The notes under the pieces are model-generated. The model was not told the origin of the DNA. It was given only the letters and a program-made list of their open reading frames with translations, and searched no databases. DNA of 50,232 bases, taken from positions 1 to 50,232 of the forward strand of contig NZ_JAMLDX010000025.1 of NCBI RefSeq assembly GCF_024211275.1. Direction: 5' to 3'. The translations under genes were made by a program, and so were the position numbers. This DNA is from Sphingomonas tagetis (GTDB lineage: Bacteria; Pseudomonadota; Alphaproteobacteria; Sphingomonadales; Sphingomonadaceae). Every line of letters starts with the position of its first letter. The first letter of the stretch is position 1. This document shows positions 25,968 through 35,377 of the stretch, piece after piece.

Positions 25968-26729
25968 TTACCTAGGGCGACCAATCTTCGCGCGTATCAC
26001 ATGCAGTAGAAAGATGGGTGCGGATACAAAGGTGCGACGCCACAGCCGGCGTGGCTCTCGGAGAAGGCGTGGCAGCCACTCTAGGCCAAGACGCTGATAC
26101 AATACCGACGAGCGGGGGACATTGGCGACATAGAAATCGAAGACGGCACCTACTGCAAAGGCGAGACGGACATCGAGCCGGCTGCAGTTCGCGTGAATCC
26201 ATTTCTCCTGTTTCGGCGCGGTCATTGCCACCCAGAGGATATCGGCACCGCTGGCATTTACCGTATCGACCATTAAGTTGGTTTCGGCGGCGGTGAATTC
26301 GGATCGATAGGGCGGGGACAGCTTCCCTACGACGGACACCCGCGGGAAGTCCTGAGCGAGTTTGGCTTCCATCTTGGCCAGCGTCTCTTCGGATGAACCC
26401 AACAGGAATATGCGTCCCCCCCCGGCGTGATCGAGCCGCGTGTGAAGCCCCGAAAAGACGTCCCACCCCGTGATACGGTCGACGACCTGCCCGGACTGTG
26501 CCCGGGATGCGATGACGATACCGACACCGTCCGGGATCAGCCAGTCCGCCGCATTCAGGGCGTCGCGAAATGACAGGTCCTGTAGGGCAGTGGCATAGGA
26601 ATGGGGGTTGAGGCACGCAAGCCAGCGGCACGGCCGGAGCGCCTTCCGCGTCGCGTCCAACTCATCGATCAGGGTATCCAGGGTCAAGGTGCTGACCCGG
26701 TAGCCGAGGATGATCTCGCTATCTGTCAT
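25968..26729 (-). CDS. GT26 glycosyltransferase (WecG/TagA/CpsF family)
   Basis: The 253-aa protein shows the GT26 pattern: LNPHSYATALQDLSFRDALNAADWLIPDGVGIV near the N-terminus, RITGWDVFSGL, the GGRIFLLGSSEE loop and GADILWVAMTAPKQEKWI. The AVGAVFDFYVANVPRSSV region and a basic, partly hydrophobic C-terminus with LGLEWLPRLLREPRRLWRR, which typically attaches to the membrane, follow. GT26 enzymes add a sugar to the lipid-linked first sugar, for example ManNAcA or ManNAc in other systems; the donor here is not evident. It is translationally coupled (4-bp overlap) to the upstream GT4 gene, and both are transcribed away from gmd. Confidence 0.92.
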   Translation of the reverse strand: MTDSEIILGYRVSTLTLDTLIDELDATRKALRPCRWLACLNPHSYATALQDLSFRDALNAADWLIPDGVGIVIASRAQSGQVVDRITGWDVFSGLHTRLDHAGGGRIFLLGSSEETLAKMEAKLAQDFPRVSVVGKLSPPYRSEFTAAETNLMVDTVNASGADILWVAMTAPKQEKWIHANCSRLDVRLAFAVGAVFDFYVANVPRSSVLYQRLGLEWLPRLLREPRRLWRRTFVSAPIFLLHVIRAKIGRPR

Positions 26730-27919
26730 GCTTGTTTCCGACGTTCGAGCGCTCGGTCGTAAATCCGGTGCAGGATCTTGATGTTCGCGTCTGCGGTGTA
26801 GCGCAGGAGAAATTCGCGGTTACCAGCTTCCCCGATCTGCCGGAGGCGCGACGAATCTGCCCAGATCCTGCGGAGACGGTCTGTCACGGCCGTGTCGTCG
26901 AACGGGTCGAGCAGAAATCCCAGGCGCCCGCCACCCACGATCGAGGGCAATGCTCCGAGGTCAGATACGGCAACCGGGGTGCCGAAGGCGAAGGCCTCGC
27001 GGACGACCATCGGAAAGCCTTCGAAACATTCCGATGGCAGGATCAGGAGGCGGGCTTCGGCGATATGGCGTTCGGTTTGGATGCGCGGTAATTGGCCGAG
27101 GAACGACACCCTAGCGCCTGCTGCCTCTCGTTCGAGCTCGCTGCGGAGCGGGCCGTCACCGATGACGAGAAGGCTCGGCGCATCCCCTCCCCATTTCCGC
27201 CAGGCACGGATCAGCTTAAGGACCCCCTTTTCGGGCGAAAGACGGCCCACGAAAACGCAATGCGGCGGACGCTCATCCCATCTCCTGACGTGGGGGCGGC
27301 CCGGATAGAAGTTCGGCTTGACCTCGATCATGGCGGCCGGGAGCCCCCCTCGCGACAGCAGGTCGCGCTGGAAATCTGTCAGCGCGATCAGTGCCTCGAC
27401 GTCCTTATGCCATGTCCCCCGGGCGCGGTGGAGGGCAATACCCGCCGCGAGTGGAACTGTAGCGATCCTGCTGTCCCGGTAGCAGCCATAATGCAAGGCT
27501 GGTGCGACGCTGCGCTTCTCGATGCACAAGGTGCATGGGCGATTGTCGCGCATCGGAATTCCGGCTGCGCACAGCAGGCGATAATTGTGGAGCGTCAGCA
27601 CACGCGCAGGCCCCCCGGCGGCCGCCGGGAAAATCGCCGGCGAAATCAGGGGAAAAGTGTTGTGGGCATGGAGGATATCCGGTTTCCAAGATGCCACCAC
27701 CTCGCGCATCTTTCGCGCCGAAAAGGGATTCCAGGGAACGGAAAGTGCGCCTGTTGTCGCGCCGGTAATGCCACGGTCGCGGATGCTGTCGCTATGCCGC
27801 TCGAACATCATGACCTCATGCCCATGGGACCGTAACAGTTCCGCCTCGGCAGTGACGACCTCGTTCTCACCGGATGGTGAGGACGAGCCGTAATAGTTGT
27901 GGGCGATCACGATACGCAT
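26726..27919 (-). CDS. GT4-family glycosyltransferase
   Basis: The ATG at 27919 gives a 397-aa GT-B enzyme starting MRIVIAHNYYG; a longer in-frame start exists but overlaps the divergent gmd gene and adds poor-quality sequence. The N-terminal domain has PDILHAHNTFPLISP and LHNYRLLC with a Cys-containing stretch (DNRPCTLC). The C-terminal donor domain has CVFVGRLSPEKGVLKLIRAW, LLVIGDGPLRSELE, and the E-x7-E motif region LPSECFEGFPMVVREAFAFGTPV. It acts at the cytoplasmic face and adds one sugar to the EPS repeat; donor unknown. The stop overlaps the ATG of the GT26 gene. Confidence 0.92.
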   Translation of the reverse strand: MRIVIAHNYYGSSSPSGENEVVTAEAELLRSHGHEVMMFERHSDSIRDRGITGATTGALSVPWNPFSARKMREVVASWKPDILHAHNTFPLISPAIFPAAAGGPARVLTLHNYRLLCAAGIPMRDNRPCTLCIEKRSVAPALHYGCYRDSRIATVPLAAGIALHRARGTWHKDVEALIALTDFQRDLLSRGGLPAAMIEVKPNFYPGRPHVRRWDERPPHCVFVGRLSPEKGVLKLIRAWRKWGGDAPSLLVIGDGPLRSELEREAAGARVSFLGQLPRIQTERHIAEARLLILPSECFEGFPMVVREAFAFGTPVAVSDLGALPSIVGGGRLGFLLDPFDDTAVTDRLRRIWADSSRLRQIGEAGNREFLLRYTADANIKILHRIYDRALERRKQA

Positions 27920-28105
27920 TCTGCCGAGCCTATATGCTAGGCATTCTGGTTTGTCTGCACCGTGCCGCGCGTAGGCACGTCGGGGACGAGAACCCCAAGC
28001 GCGTTCTCGTGCGGTCTTCGGCTTCCCTAAAGAGCGTATTTCGCTATGAGCAGGCACCTCGCGCGATAGGGCCTTTCGCGCTGACTCATCGATATGGAGT
28101 TTTGA

Positions 28106-29170
28106 ATGTCCCAGAAGACCGCGCTGATTACGGGCACCACGGGGCAAGACGGCGCCTACCTCGCGCAACTTTTGCTTGAAAAGGGCTACCGGGTTCACGG
28201 ATTGAAGCGGCGGTCTTCCTCTTTCAATACGGGCCGAATCGAACATATCTACGAGGATCCACACATAGAGGACCCTCAATTCTCGCTTCATTATGGCGAC
28301 ATGACGGACTCCACCAACTTGATCCGCCTCGTCCAGGAAACCAAGCCGGATGAAATCTACAATCTAGCAGCGCAGAGCCATGTCCAGGTGAGCTTTGAAA
28401 CGCCGGAATATACTGCAAACGCCGACGGCATCGGCACGCTGCGCCTTCTGGAGGCGATTCGAATCTTAGGCATGGAGAAGTCCTGCCGATTCTACCAAGC
28501 GTCGACGTCCGAGCTCTACGGCTTGGTTCAGGAAGTACCGCAGCGAGAGACGACACCGTTCTACCCGCGCAGTCCGTATGCAGCGGCAAAGCTTTACGCC
28601 TACTGGATCGTCGTCAATTATCGAGAAGCCTATGGTATGCACGCCTCCAACGGCATCTTGTTCAATCATGAAAGCCCGATGCGTGGCGAGACCTTCGTCA
28701 CGCGCAAAATTACGCGCGCGGCCGCCGCGATCGCGCTGGGACGGCAGGACAGGCTATACCTCGGCAACCTCGACGCGCGTCGCGATTGGGGACATGCTCG
28801 CGAATATGTGCGCGGCATGTGGATGATGCTGCAGACGGACGAGCCCGACGATTATGTGCTGGCTACTGGAGAAACCACGCCGGTCCGCACCTTCGTCGAA
28901 TGGGCGTTCGAGGATGCGGGAGTCACGCTGGAATGGCGCGGGTCGGGGGCAGACGAGAAAGGCTATTGCGCGAAGAGCGGGCGTCTCCTGATCGCGATCG
29001 ATCCGCGTTATTTCCGCCCGACTGAGGTCGAACTCCTTATCGGCGATCCGTCGAAGGCGCGGGAGAAGCTGGGCTGGCATCACGAAACCTCGCCGCGCGA
29101 TCTGGCGCGAGAAATGGTCCAGGCGGACCTCAAGGTCATGCAAAGCGCACCGATCGGCAAGGGCGCCTAA
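28106..29170 (+). CDS. gmd: GDP-mannose 4,6-dehydratase
   Basis: Gmd converts GDP-D-mannose to GDP-4-keto-6-deoxy-D-mannose, the first step towards GDP-L-fucose. The 354-aa SDR enzyme has the NADP-binding TGTTGQDGAYLAQLLLEKGY motif and KRRSSSFNTGRIEHIY. YGDMTDSTNL, NLAAQSHVQVSFE and the catalytic TSELYG and YAAAKLYAYW (Y-x3-K) follow. FNHESPMRGETFVTRKI completes the family pattern. A GGAG ribosome site precedes the ATG. fcl follows with a 1-bp gap. No manA, manB or manC is present, so GDP-mannose must be made by genes elsewhere. Confidence 0.97.
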   Translation: MSQKTALITGTTGQDGAYLAQLLLEKGYRVHGLKRRSSSFNTGRIEHIYEDPHIEDPQFSLHYGDMTDSTNLIRLVQETKPDEIYNLAAQSHVQVSFETPEYTANADGIGTLRLLEAIRILGMEKSCRFYQASTSELYGLVQEVPQRETTPFYPRSPYAAAKLYAYWIVVNYREAYGMHASNGILFNHESPMRGETFVTRKITRAAAAIALGRQDRLYLGNLDARRDWGHAREYVRGMWMMLQTDEPDDYVLATGETTPVRTFVEWAFEDAGVTLEWRGSGADEKGYCAKSGRLLIAIDPRYFRPTEVELLIGDPSKAREKLGWHHETSPRDLAREMVQADLKVMQSAPIGKGA

Positions 29171-29171
29171 C

Positions 29172-30104
29172 ATGTACGACCTGACGGGAAAGCGGGTATG
29201 GGTTGCTGGCCACCGCGGCATGGTAGGATCGGCGATAGTGCGGCGCCTGACGACGGAGGGGTGTGACGTCCTTACGGTGGATCGTCGCGAGGTCGATCTG
29301 CGCGATCAGGCTGGCGTGCTGGGTTGGATGTGTGACAATCGCCCTGACGCGATCTTCCTCGCGGCGGCTAAGGTCGGCGGCATCCTAGCGAATGATAGCC
29401 ATCCTGTTGATTTCCTGCTTGACAACCTGCTGATTGAGACGGCGATCATATCGGGCGCCCACCAGACTGACGTGGAGAAACTGCTCTTCCTCGGGTCGAG
29501 CTGCATCTATCCCAAGTTGGCTCCGCAACCCATCACCGAGGATGCCCTGCTAACGGGACCGCTGGAGTCGACCAACGAATGGTACGCGATCTCCAAAATC
29601 GCTGGCATCAAGCTGGCCCAAGCATACAGGCGTCAATATGGTCGTGACTATATCTCGGCCATGCCGACCAATCTCTACGGGCCAGGAGATAATTTCGACC
29701 TGCAGTCCAGCCACGTCATGCCCGCCCTCATTCGCAAGGTGGAAGCAGCTAAGGCCGGAGGTGGCGAAGTGGTCGTCTGGGGGACGGGCACGCCGCGCCG
29801 AGAATTTCTATATGTCGACGACTGTGCCGATGCCTGCGTGTATCTGATGAAGAACTATTCCGGCTACCACCATGTCAACGTCGGGACCGGTGAAGACATC
29901 ACAATTGCCGATCTTACCAAGCTCGTAATGGACGTCTTGGAGTACGACGGCCCTATCGTCTACGATAAATCGAAGCCAGACGGCACGCCGCGAAAGCTGA
30001 TGGATGTGTCTCGTCTTGCCGAGATCGGTTGGCGGGCCTCGACCCCGCTTAGAGATGGTATCGCCCATAGCTATGCAGCCTACCAAACCGGAAATCATCG
30101 ATAG
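29172..30104 (+). CDS. fcl: GDP-L-fucose synthase
   Basis: Fcl (WcaG) epimerises and reduces the Gmd product to GDP-L-fucose. The 310-aa SDR protein has VWVAGHRGMVGSAIVRRL, AAAKVGGILAN, LGSSCIYPKLAPQPI, and the catalytic Tyr and Lys in NEWYAISKIAGIKLAQAYR. NLYGPGDNFDLQSSHVMPALIRK and EFLYVDDCADACVYLM complete the pattern. Length is normal. It lies 1 bp after gmd as a two-gene unit and is convergent with the next GT4 gene, 36 bp away. Its presence strongly suggests that L-fucose, or a sugar derived from the same intermediate, is a constituent of the polymer. Confidence 0.97.
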   Translation: MYDLTGKRVWVAGHRGMVGSAIVRRLTTEGCDVLTVDRREVDLRDQAGVLGWMCDNRPDAIFLAAAKVGGILANDSHPVDFLLDNLLIETAIISGAHQTDVEKLLFLGSSCIYPKLAPQPITEDALLTGPLESTNEWYAISKIAGIKLAQAYRRQYGRDYISAMPTNLYGPGDNFDLQSSHVMPALIRKVEAAKAGGGEVVVWGTGTPRREFLYVDDCADACVYLMKNYSGYHHVNVGTGEDITIADLTKLVMDVLEYDGPIVYDKSKPDGTPRKLMDVSRLAEIGWRASTPLRDGIAHSYAAYQTGNHR

Positions 30105-30140
30105 GGCGGAAGCTGCCGCATATGCATGCAAATCCAATGT

Positions 30141-31226
30141 CTATCGTCCCGCTTCTAAAACAGCCCTTTCGCACGCCGCTTCGAGGCCTGCTGCTGCATC
30201 TGCGTAGTTGAACGCTTGGACGTCGTGGAAGGCTTGGGTCGACAGGGTCTGCCAGCGAGACGGATTGTCGAGTAGTTCAACGCATGCCGTCGCCCAGGCC
30301 TGCACCTCGTCCGGCAGGATCCTGCCATTGACATAGTCGATGACGAGATCGGCCGCCACGCCGGCAGCTGGCGTGGTGACGACCGGAGTGCCCGAGGCCA
30401 TGGCTTCGTTGGCAACCACTCCCCAGGGATCCAGTCGAGTGGGAAACAAGAGCAACCGCGCTTTAGGGTACCAGTTCGCGAGCTGGTCAGGCTGGATGAA
30501 TCCCGGAGCGGTAATCTCGATGCCCGCATCACGTAGCGCGTTCAGCACAGCTTCCCGCTCAGGTCCGTTGCCAAGGACCAGTGCCCTGCAGGTGCCGCGC
30601 CGTCTGCGAATCTCCGCGCATGTCTCAACGAAGAAGTAGGGAAGCTTGCGCTCGTGCAACTGGCCGCAGAACAAGACGTCGTACGGCCGCTCTGACAATG
30701 GCAGAGGCGAGAACTTCGCGTTGTCCGCGCACAACCTGCTCAGGAAAATGCGATCCCGGGCCAGCCCATATCCTTCAAGCAGGCGCTTACCGGATAAGCT
30801 GGCAGCCACACCGGCCGAAGCGCCGCGGATCACCAGCCTGCGCAGTAGGCGATGCTTCCAACCCATGTTCTGCTCTGATAGTTCGGTTCCGTCGGTCATG
30901 TAGACGTGTGCAGCCTTGTGCATCTTTGCCCAAATAATTGCATAGAGATGCGTGGGATTGAGACCGGTCGTCACAACGACCTCAGGTTTGATCCTGTTCA
31001 GGACTCTCCAGACGTCAGGATTGTTGTGAACGAAATTGTAGCCATCTGGCAGGTCGCGGATGTTCTCGGCTAGGAAGACATGATCAAAGTTCGGAGGCGG
31101 AAGGCGCCATTCGCGATTTCCTTCTGTGCGCGCGCAGAAGATCGCCACATAGTCTCCGCGCGGCAGGCGAGACCATATCGGGTTGCGGTACGGCACCGGA
31201 ATGTTTGTAATGATGGCGCATTTCAT
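30141..31226 (-). CDS. GT4-family glycosyltransferase
   Basis: The ATG at 31226 gives 361 aa beginning MKCAIITNIPVPYRNPIWSRL; the longer frame above it overlaps the GT2 gene and is discarded. It is a GT-B enzyme: KPEVVVTTGLNPTHLYAI in the acceptor half, and in the donor half DVLFCGQLHERKLPYFFVE, ALVLGNGPEREAVL and the E-x7-E region FPTRLDPWGVVANEAMASGTPVV. It is the last gene of a seven-gene reverse-strand run that starts at wzx and lies 17 bp after the GT2 gene. The transferred sugar is not evident; fucose is one candidate because gmd-fcl ends next to it. Confidence 0.9.
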   Translation of the reverse strand: MKCAIITNIPVPYRNPIWSRLPRGDYVAIFCARTEGNREWRLPPPNFDHVFLAENIRDLPDGYNFVHNNPDVWRVLNRIKPEVVVTTGLNPTHLYAIIWAKMHKAAHVYMTDGTELSEQNMGWKHRLLRRLVIRGASAGVAASLSGKRLLEGYGLARDRIFLSRLCADNAKFSPLPLSERPYDVLFCGQLHERKLPYFFVETCAEIRRRRGTCRALVLGNGPEREAVLNALRDAGIEITAPGFIQPDQLANWYPKARLLLFPTRLDPWGVVANEAMASGTPVVTTPAAGVAADLVIDYVNGRILPDEVQAWATACVELLDNPSRWQTLSTQAFHDVQAFNYADAAAGLEAACERAVLEAGR

Positions 31227-31243
31227 GACGAACAGATTGCGCG

Positions 31244-32011
31244 CTAGCTGCCACGAACCAGCGCGCCCAGATAAAACCGGGCGGCAAGGAACAGATCCTT
31301 GAATGTTACGCAGGTGGCAACTACCAGAGGCCGGTCGTTGAAGGAATAGCGCACCTTTTCGAACCAGAACTTGTGGAAAGATTTTTGCGACAGTCCGCCC
31401 AGCAGGTAATTGGACATGGGACCAGAAATGTGGAGGGTTGTGTCTGCTTTCTTCAGCGCGTCGACAATCCACTTCTGATCGGCGATATAGGAGTATTGTA
31501 GGTCGTACAGTGGGACGATGCTCCGCCGGAACATGATCGACTGATGCGATACGCGCATGCCCCAGATCATCGTTCCAGACGACAGCGTCGCCGGCGCCTT
31601 AGCAACGTTTGACAGACGTCCCTGCTCGTCGATCAAGTTTGTATCGCCGTAGAGGACATCCGGCGATGGCCCGGTCAGCAGCGCTTTCAAGACATCGGGA
31701 GTGGCGGGTGAGTCCCCGGCGTTAAGAAACCATAGATAGTCGCCCGACGCGAGATGAATTCCCTTGTTCATCGCGTCGTAGATGCCCCGATCCGGCTCCG
31801 ACAGACTGCGGACCGTGACCCGTCGATCACGGTTTAATATGTCTGTTGTCCCATCGGTCGACCCGCCGTCGATGATGACATGCTCGATATCGGGATAGTC
31901 CAGCACGTCGATCGCCGCAATGGTCTGCTCCAAGAGTGCGCGAGCGTTGAAGACTACCGTGATAATCGAAACGCGGGGCGCAGCAGGGTCATTCTGCGGC
32001 ATTGCGACCAT
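31244..32011 (-). CDS. GT2-family glycosyltransferase (WcaA/WcaE-like)
   Basis: The 255-aa GT-A enzyme has the N-terminal fold VSIITVVFNARALLEQTI and the nucleotide-binding HVIIDGGSTDGTTDIL. EPDRGIYDAMNKGI and YLWFLNAGDSPATPDVL (DxD-like position) follow, with VLYGDTNLID and SHQSIMFRRSIV. This set is typical of the small GT2 proteins of colanic-acid-like loci. The start overlaps the upstream methyltransferase gene by 23 bp; an in-frame ATG at 32002 is an alternative. Confidence 0.9.
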   Translation of the reverse strand: MVAMPQNDPAAPRVSIITVVFNARALLEQTIAAIDVLDYPDIEHVIIDGGSTDGTTDILNRDRRVTVRSLSEPDRGIYDAMNKGIHLASGDYLWFLNAGDSPATPDVLKALLTGPSPDVLYGDTNLIDEQGRLSNVAKAPATLSSGTMIWGMRVSHQSIMFRRSIVPLYDLQYSYIADQKWIVDALKKADTTLHISGPMSNYLLGGLSQKSFHKFWFEKVRYSFNDRPLVVATCVTFKDLFLAARFYLGALVRGS

Positions 32012-32828
32012 CGCTGCGCTTGGTCAGCACCCAGCAGCCCATTGTCGGGGCAAAGCGCCGAAGAAACTGCGTCCGGTGATAGCTCCAGTTCCACCGCGTC
32101 ATTTTAGAGAAAAGGCGATCGACTTTCACGAACAGCGTGTTGTTCCACGGCGTGGCGTCACTGCCTCGTGTCGCGAGATTTAGCAGGGGGCCAAATCCGA
32201 CCAGATGTTCCCGGGTGACGTCCATGCCGATCCGATCACTCAGCGTCGCGATGAAATCCTTCGGCAAGCCTCGCTCCCGGCGCGTCAGGCCGCGCCTTGG
32301 ATTACGCCAATCGCCCATCGAGGTCACGGGTTCGCGTACGAGCAACTTCCCGCCCGGGCGCAGGACTCGGGCCATTTCCGCCAGTACCTGCGAGACATTG
32401 GGAATATGGTGTAACACCGCGAAGACGGTGCCAACGTCGAAGGAAGCGTCGTCGAACGGCAGGCGCCCGGACGGCTCAGGCATGACATATTTTGCCGGGA
32501 TCCCCGCGACGTCCCTTCGCCAGAATTTGGCGCCTGGCTCGACGATCGTGAGGGATCTCACACGGCCTACCAACGGCTTGAATTCCGAGCCCCAAGCGCT
32601 GCCCAGGCCGATGATGTCGAGCTGACCCGGGGGCAGCGAACGCCAAGCATAGGCTGCGTCGAGCGCGCTGTAGTGGTAGGCGTCGGTCAGGCTGTCAGTG
32701 TGATCGAGGTTCGTATAGCCCTCGACCTCATCCGCAAACCAAGCATCGATCTCGTCGGCATCGAAGTCGTCGCCGTAAAGGCGCTCTCCCCGCAAAGCAG
32801 CTTCAATTTTAGGGTCAGAGGTGTTCAT
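31989..32828 (-). CDS. Class I SAM-dependent methyltransferase
   Basis: The ATG at 32828 (MNTSDPKIEAAL) is favoured over a longer frame because it begins the conserved fold sooner. The 279-aa protein has a Rossmann-like SAM-binding region (LDIIGLGSAWGSEF, where the usual E/DxGxGxG is partly altered). SLTIVEPGAKFW, LPFDDASFDVGTVFAVLHHIPNVSQVLAEMARVLRPGGKLLVREP follow, which is the methyltransferase-11 pattern. It could O-methylate a sugar of the repeat unit; acceptor unknown. It overlaps the GT2 gene and lies 72 bp after the Wzy-like gene. Confidence 0.88.
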   Translation of the reverse strand: MNTSDPKIEAALRGERLYGDDFDADEIDAWFADEVEGYTNLDHTDSLTDAYHYSALDAAYAWRSLPPGQLDIIGLGSAWGSEFKPLVGRVRSLTIVEPGAKFWRRDVAGIPAKYVMPEPSGRLPFDDASFDVGTVFAVLHHIPNVSQVLAEMARVLRPGGKLLVREPVTSMGDWRNPRRGLTRRERGLPKDFIATLSDRIGMDVTREHLVGFGPLLNLATRGSDATPWNNTLFVKVDRLFSKMTRWNWSYHRTQFLRRFAPTMGCWVLTKRSDGRNAAE

Positions 32829-32900
32829 CTGCGGAGCGCTTTTGCTGCGTGTCGAAGAAAGGGGCGTGGGGGAAACAAGGGCCTTGATCACACACGCTTG

Positions 32901-34121
32901 CTAAGAAGGGATAGCGACGAGCGGCCGATGTGTCACCGTCGATCGCAGGTCCATCAAACGCAGAAACGGAAGGCCGAGAAATAGCGCATAGCCGAGAAAT
33001 TGTTCACTGAAGACAATCACGCCAACCGCGATCGCCAGAACGATACGATCTCCGCGCGTAAGTCCGGTCTGCCCAGTGAGCAAGCAGAAAAAGTAGAGGA
33101 GCGCGCCGAAAAATCCAAAGGTGGCCACGAAATTGCTTAGGCCGTTGCTGTGCCCCAGGCTGAGCCCGTGGAGCTCCGGGTTATCGGCAAGGCGAGTTTC
33201 TTCCGTCAATCCATTGCCGAACACTGGGTTTTTTTCGATGTAGTGGATATCGAAAAGTAAGGACCCGAAGCGATCCGGGGCAAAATCTAGTGTATCGAAC
33301 GACCTTTCATACTGTCCGGCGATCTTGTCGCCAAGAAAATCCAGTTCGAACGTGGCGACCACCGAGGTAACCACCGCCAGGGCGATTAGTGGCAACCGGA
33401 TAAGCCAAGACTGCCTGATCTGCGAGAACTTCAATATGGCCAGAAGAAAGAACAGCAGATATCCGGTCGTGCTGAAGGTCGTCAGCAGCGCCAGCAAGAC
33501 GCAGATCATTCTCAAGCGGCGCTGCGGCGCCAGCCAAGACGATATGGGAAGAAGGGCCAGCGAAAGGTTGATGATCGCTTGGAACGCTCCGGGTTCCCAT
33601 AGCAGGGAGCAATTGCGCCACCATTCATCGGTCATGAGCGTTGTAAAAATTAGCATCGACTTAACGTTCTGACCAAGCAGTTCGGGGTCCTCGTAGCCCG
33701 GCATCGCGTCGGGGCCGACAGTGAGGAGCACAGCGTAGCAGATCAGGCTGACAAGGCTGATAAAGAACACGATTGAAAACAGGCGCTCAGGAAAGCGAGG
33801 GCCGATCTTGTGAATTACAAGCCCGCCGGAGAAGATCTTGAGCAGGAAGAACGCCGATGCGTTGATCGCATAGACATTGAACTGGAGCGCATGGATCACC
33901 AAGATCGCAAAGAAGCCGAGGCCTAAGATCGAAAGCTTCTTGTAGAAGCCGCTATCGTCGGTCGCGTGATGAAAAAACAGCAAATACAGCGTCAGCGGTA
34001 ATAGGATGACGGGTGAGGCCAGCGAGCTAGAAAATGCCGGATTGCCGCTGACCATAATCAGCAGGAAGACGATCGCCAACTCCTTGCGCCGCTGGGACCT
34101 GTGGGAGGCGATTTCGTTCAT
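32901..34121 (-). CDS. Wzy-like polysaccharide polymerase
   Basis: The ATG at 34121 gives a 406-aa protein made almost wholly of membrane helices, with one large periplasmic-type loop (about residues 140-190, with DAMPGYEDPELLGQN and WWRNCSLLWEPGAFQAIINL). A second conserved segment, NPVFGNGLTEETRLADNPELHG...LGHSNGLSNFVATFGFFGALLYF, resembles the G-N-G-x...HN pattern of O-antigen polymerases. Wzy polymerises lipid-linked repeat units in the periplasm. The start overlaps the stop of the upstream GT4 gene (ATGA). Its GC is clearly lower than that of the flanking housekeeping genes, as is usual for wzy. Confidence 0.8.
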   Translation of the reverse strand: MNEIASHRSQRRKELAIVFLLIMVSGNPAFSSSLASPVILLPLTLYLLFFHHATDDSGFYKKLSILGLGFFAILVIHALQFNVYAINASAFFLLKIFSGGLVIHKIGPRFPERLFSIVFFISLVSLICYAVLLTVGPDAMPGYEDPELLGQNVKSMLIFTTLMTDEWWRNCSLLWEPGAFQAIINLSLALLPISSWLAPQRRLRMICVLLALLTTFSTTGYLLFFLLAILKFSQIRQSWLIRLPLIALAVVTSVVATFELDFLGDKIAGQYERSFDTLDFAPDRFGSLLFDIHYIEKNPVFGNGLTEETRLADNPELHGLSLGHSNGLSNFVATFGFFGALLYFFCLLTGQTGLTRGDRIVLAIAVGVIVFSEQFLGYALFLGLPFLRLMDLRSTVTHRPLVAIPS

Positions 34122-35377
34122 CCGTGCTTCTCGTATAGCATTTGAGCAGCGGCATAGGCATCTAGGTACAGCGGCACAATCGCCGCCGGCGACCAGCGTG
34201 AAACGGCGCGCTGGCGGGCCTGTTCCCCCAGAGCCCTGCGGCGATCGGGATCTTCTAAGACCCAAGCCACGCCCGCTGCCATCTCTTCTGTATCGTAGGC
34301 CTTCGCCAGATAGCCGGTGGTCCGGTGATCCACGACGTCGGGAAGGCCAGCGACGTCGAAGGCGACGACCGGCGTTCCGCAGGCATGGGCTTCCGTGCCC
34401 GATTGCGGAAGGTTTTCGATACGGGACGAAATGACGACAACGTCGACGGCTGAGTAGAGCAGGGCGAGCGATTGATCGTCTGCCAACCGCCCGACATAGT
34501 GGAGCGGCATGCCGATTTCGGGCGTCACTGCGGGCCTGCTTTGTCCGACCACCACTGCTTGGCAATCTGGTCTCAGCTGCGCCAGTCTTCGGAGAGTTGA
34601 CCACAGCAGGTCGGCACCCTTTATCATGTTGTCCGCGCCGCCAAGAGCCCCGAAGAGCACGAGAGGGGCGTCCGTCGGAAGGCGAAAGGCGGCTCGCCCG
34701 GTCGCAGGGTCCAGCGGACGGAAGACATCTACGGGCAGCGGATTGGGAATGACGTGGACCGGCCAGTTGTGAAGTAGCGCGGAACGTCGCGCGCAGTCAG
34801 CCAGCCATGTGCTCGGGGTTACGACGACTTGGCGGCGGGTCCAGGCTTTCCGCTTGCGATTGTACGTCCAGCTGTCAAGATCGATGCCGCTGTGGTTCCT
34901 AGGACGGGAGTCGCTGGCATAGCCGGAGGTGAAGCGGACGTTCACCAGCCCGTCGCTGAGATGTTCCGAGCCGCAAAAGGTCCACATGTCGTGCAACGTC
35001 CAGACCGCCGGGCGATCGATTGCGGCCATATCTCCGATCGACATGAACTCCTGCCCGACCCAGTGCAGATTGACGACATCTGCCGACTGGACCAGCCGGC
35101 TGGACGATAGCTGCGAGGGAAGACACGCCAACGTATGCTGGACGGGATTGGGGGTTTTCTGGAGACGAAGCAGGGCCTCTCCAATCCGGGGGCGCACTAA
35201 TTCGATCGCGCGGGCAACTTTGCCGCGCGACGTCACGACACGCGGATCGTCGGTCATGCGTCGCCCCACCCGCATCCAGCTATCAATGCCGTTGGCGAGC
35301 AACTCGGTATGAAGGCGATGCGCGGCGCGTGCTGCTCCGCCATGCGCGTCGGCTTGGGAAAGCAGTACGACCTTCAT
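34118..35377 (-). CDS. GT4-family glycosyltransferase (WcaC-like)
   Basis: The ATG at 35377 gives 419 aa starting MKVVLLSQADAHGGAARAAHRLH, the form seen in WcaC-like enzymes. DVVNLHWVGQEFMSIGDM and the WTLHDMWTFCGSEHLSDG block are typical of that group. The donor domain has LVLFGALGGADNMIKGADLL, AVVVGQSRPAV and the E-x7-E region RIENLPQSGTEAHACGTPVVAFD. It acts on the EPS repeat unit at the cytoplasmic face. It shares 4-bp overlaps with both neighbours, the methyltransferase upstream and the Wzy-like gene downstream, so the genes are tightly coupled. Confidence 0.92.
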   Translation of the reverse strand: MKVVLLSQADAHGGAARAAHRLHTELLANGIDSWMRVGRRMTDDPRVVTSRGKVARAIELVRPRIGEALLRLQKTPNPVQHTLACLPSQLSSSRLVQSADVVNLHWVGQEFMSIGDMAAIDRPAVWTLHDMWTFCGSEHLSDGLVNVRFTSGYASDSRPRNHSGIDLDSWTYNRKRKAWTRRQVVVTPSTWLADCARRSALLHNWPVHVIPNPLPVDVFRPLDPATGRAAFRLPTDAPLVLFGALGGADNMIKGADLLWSTLRRLAQLRPDCQAVVVGQSRPAVTPEIGMPLHYVGRLADDQSLALLYSAVDVVVISSRIENLPQSGTEAHACGTPVVAFDVAGLPDVVDHRTTGYLAKAYDTEEMAAGVAWVLEDPDRRRALGEQARQRAVSRWSPAAIVPLYLDAYAAAQMLYEKHG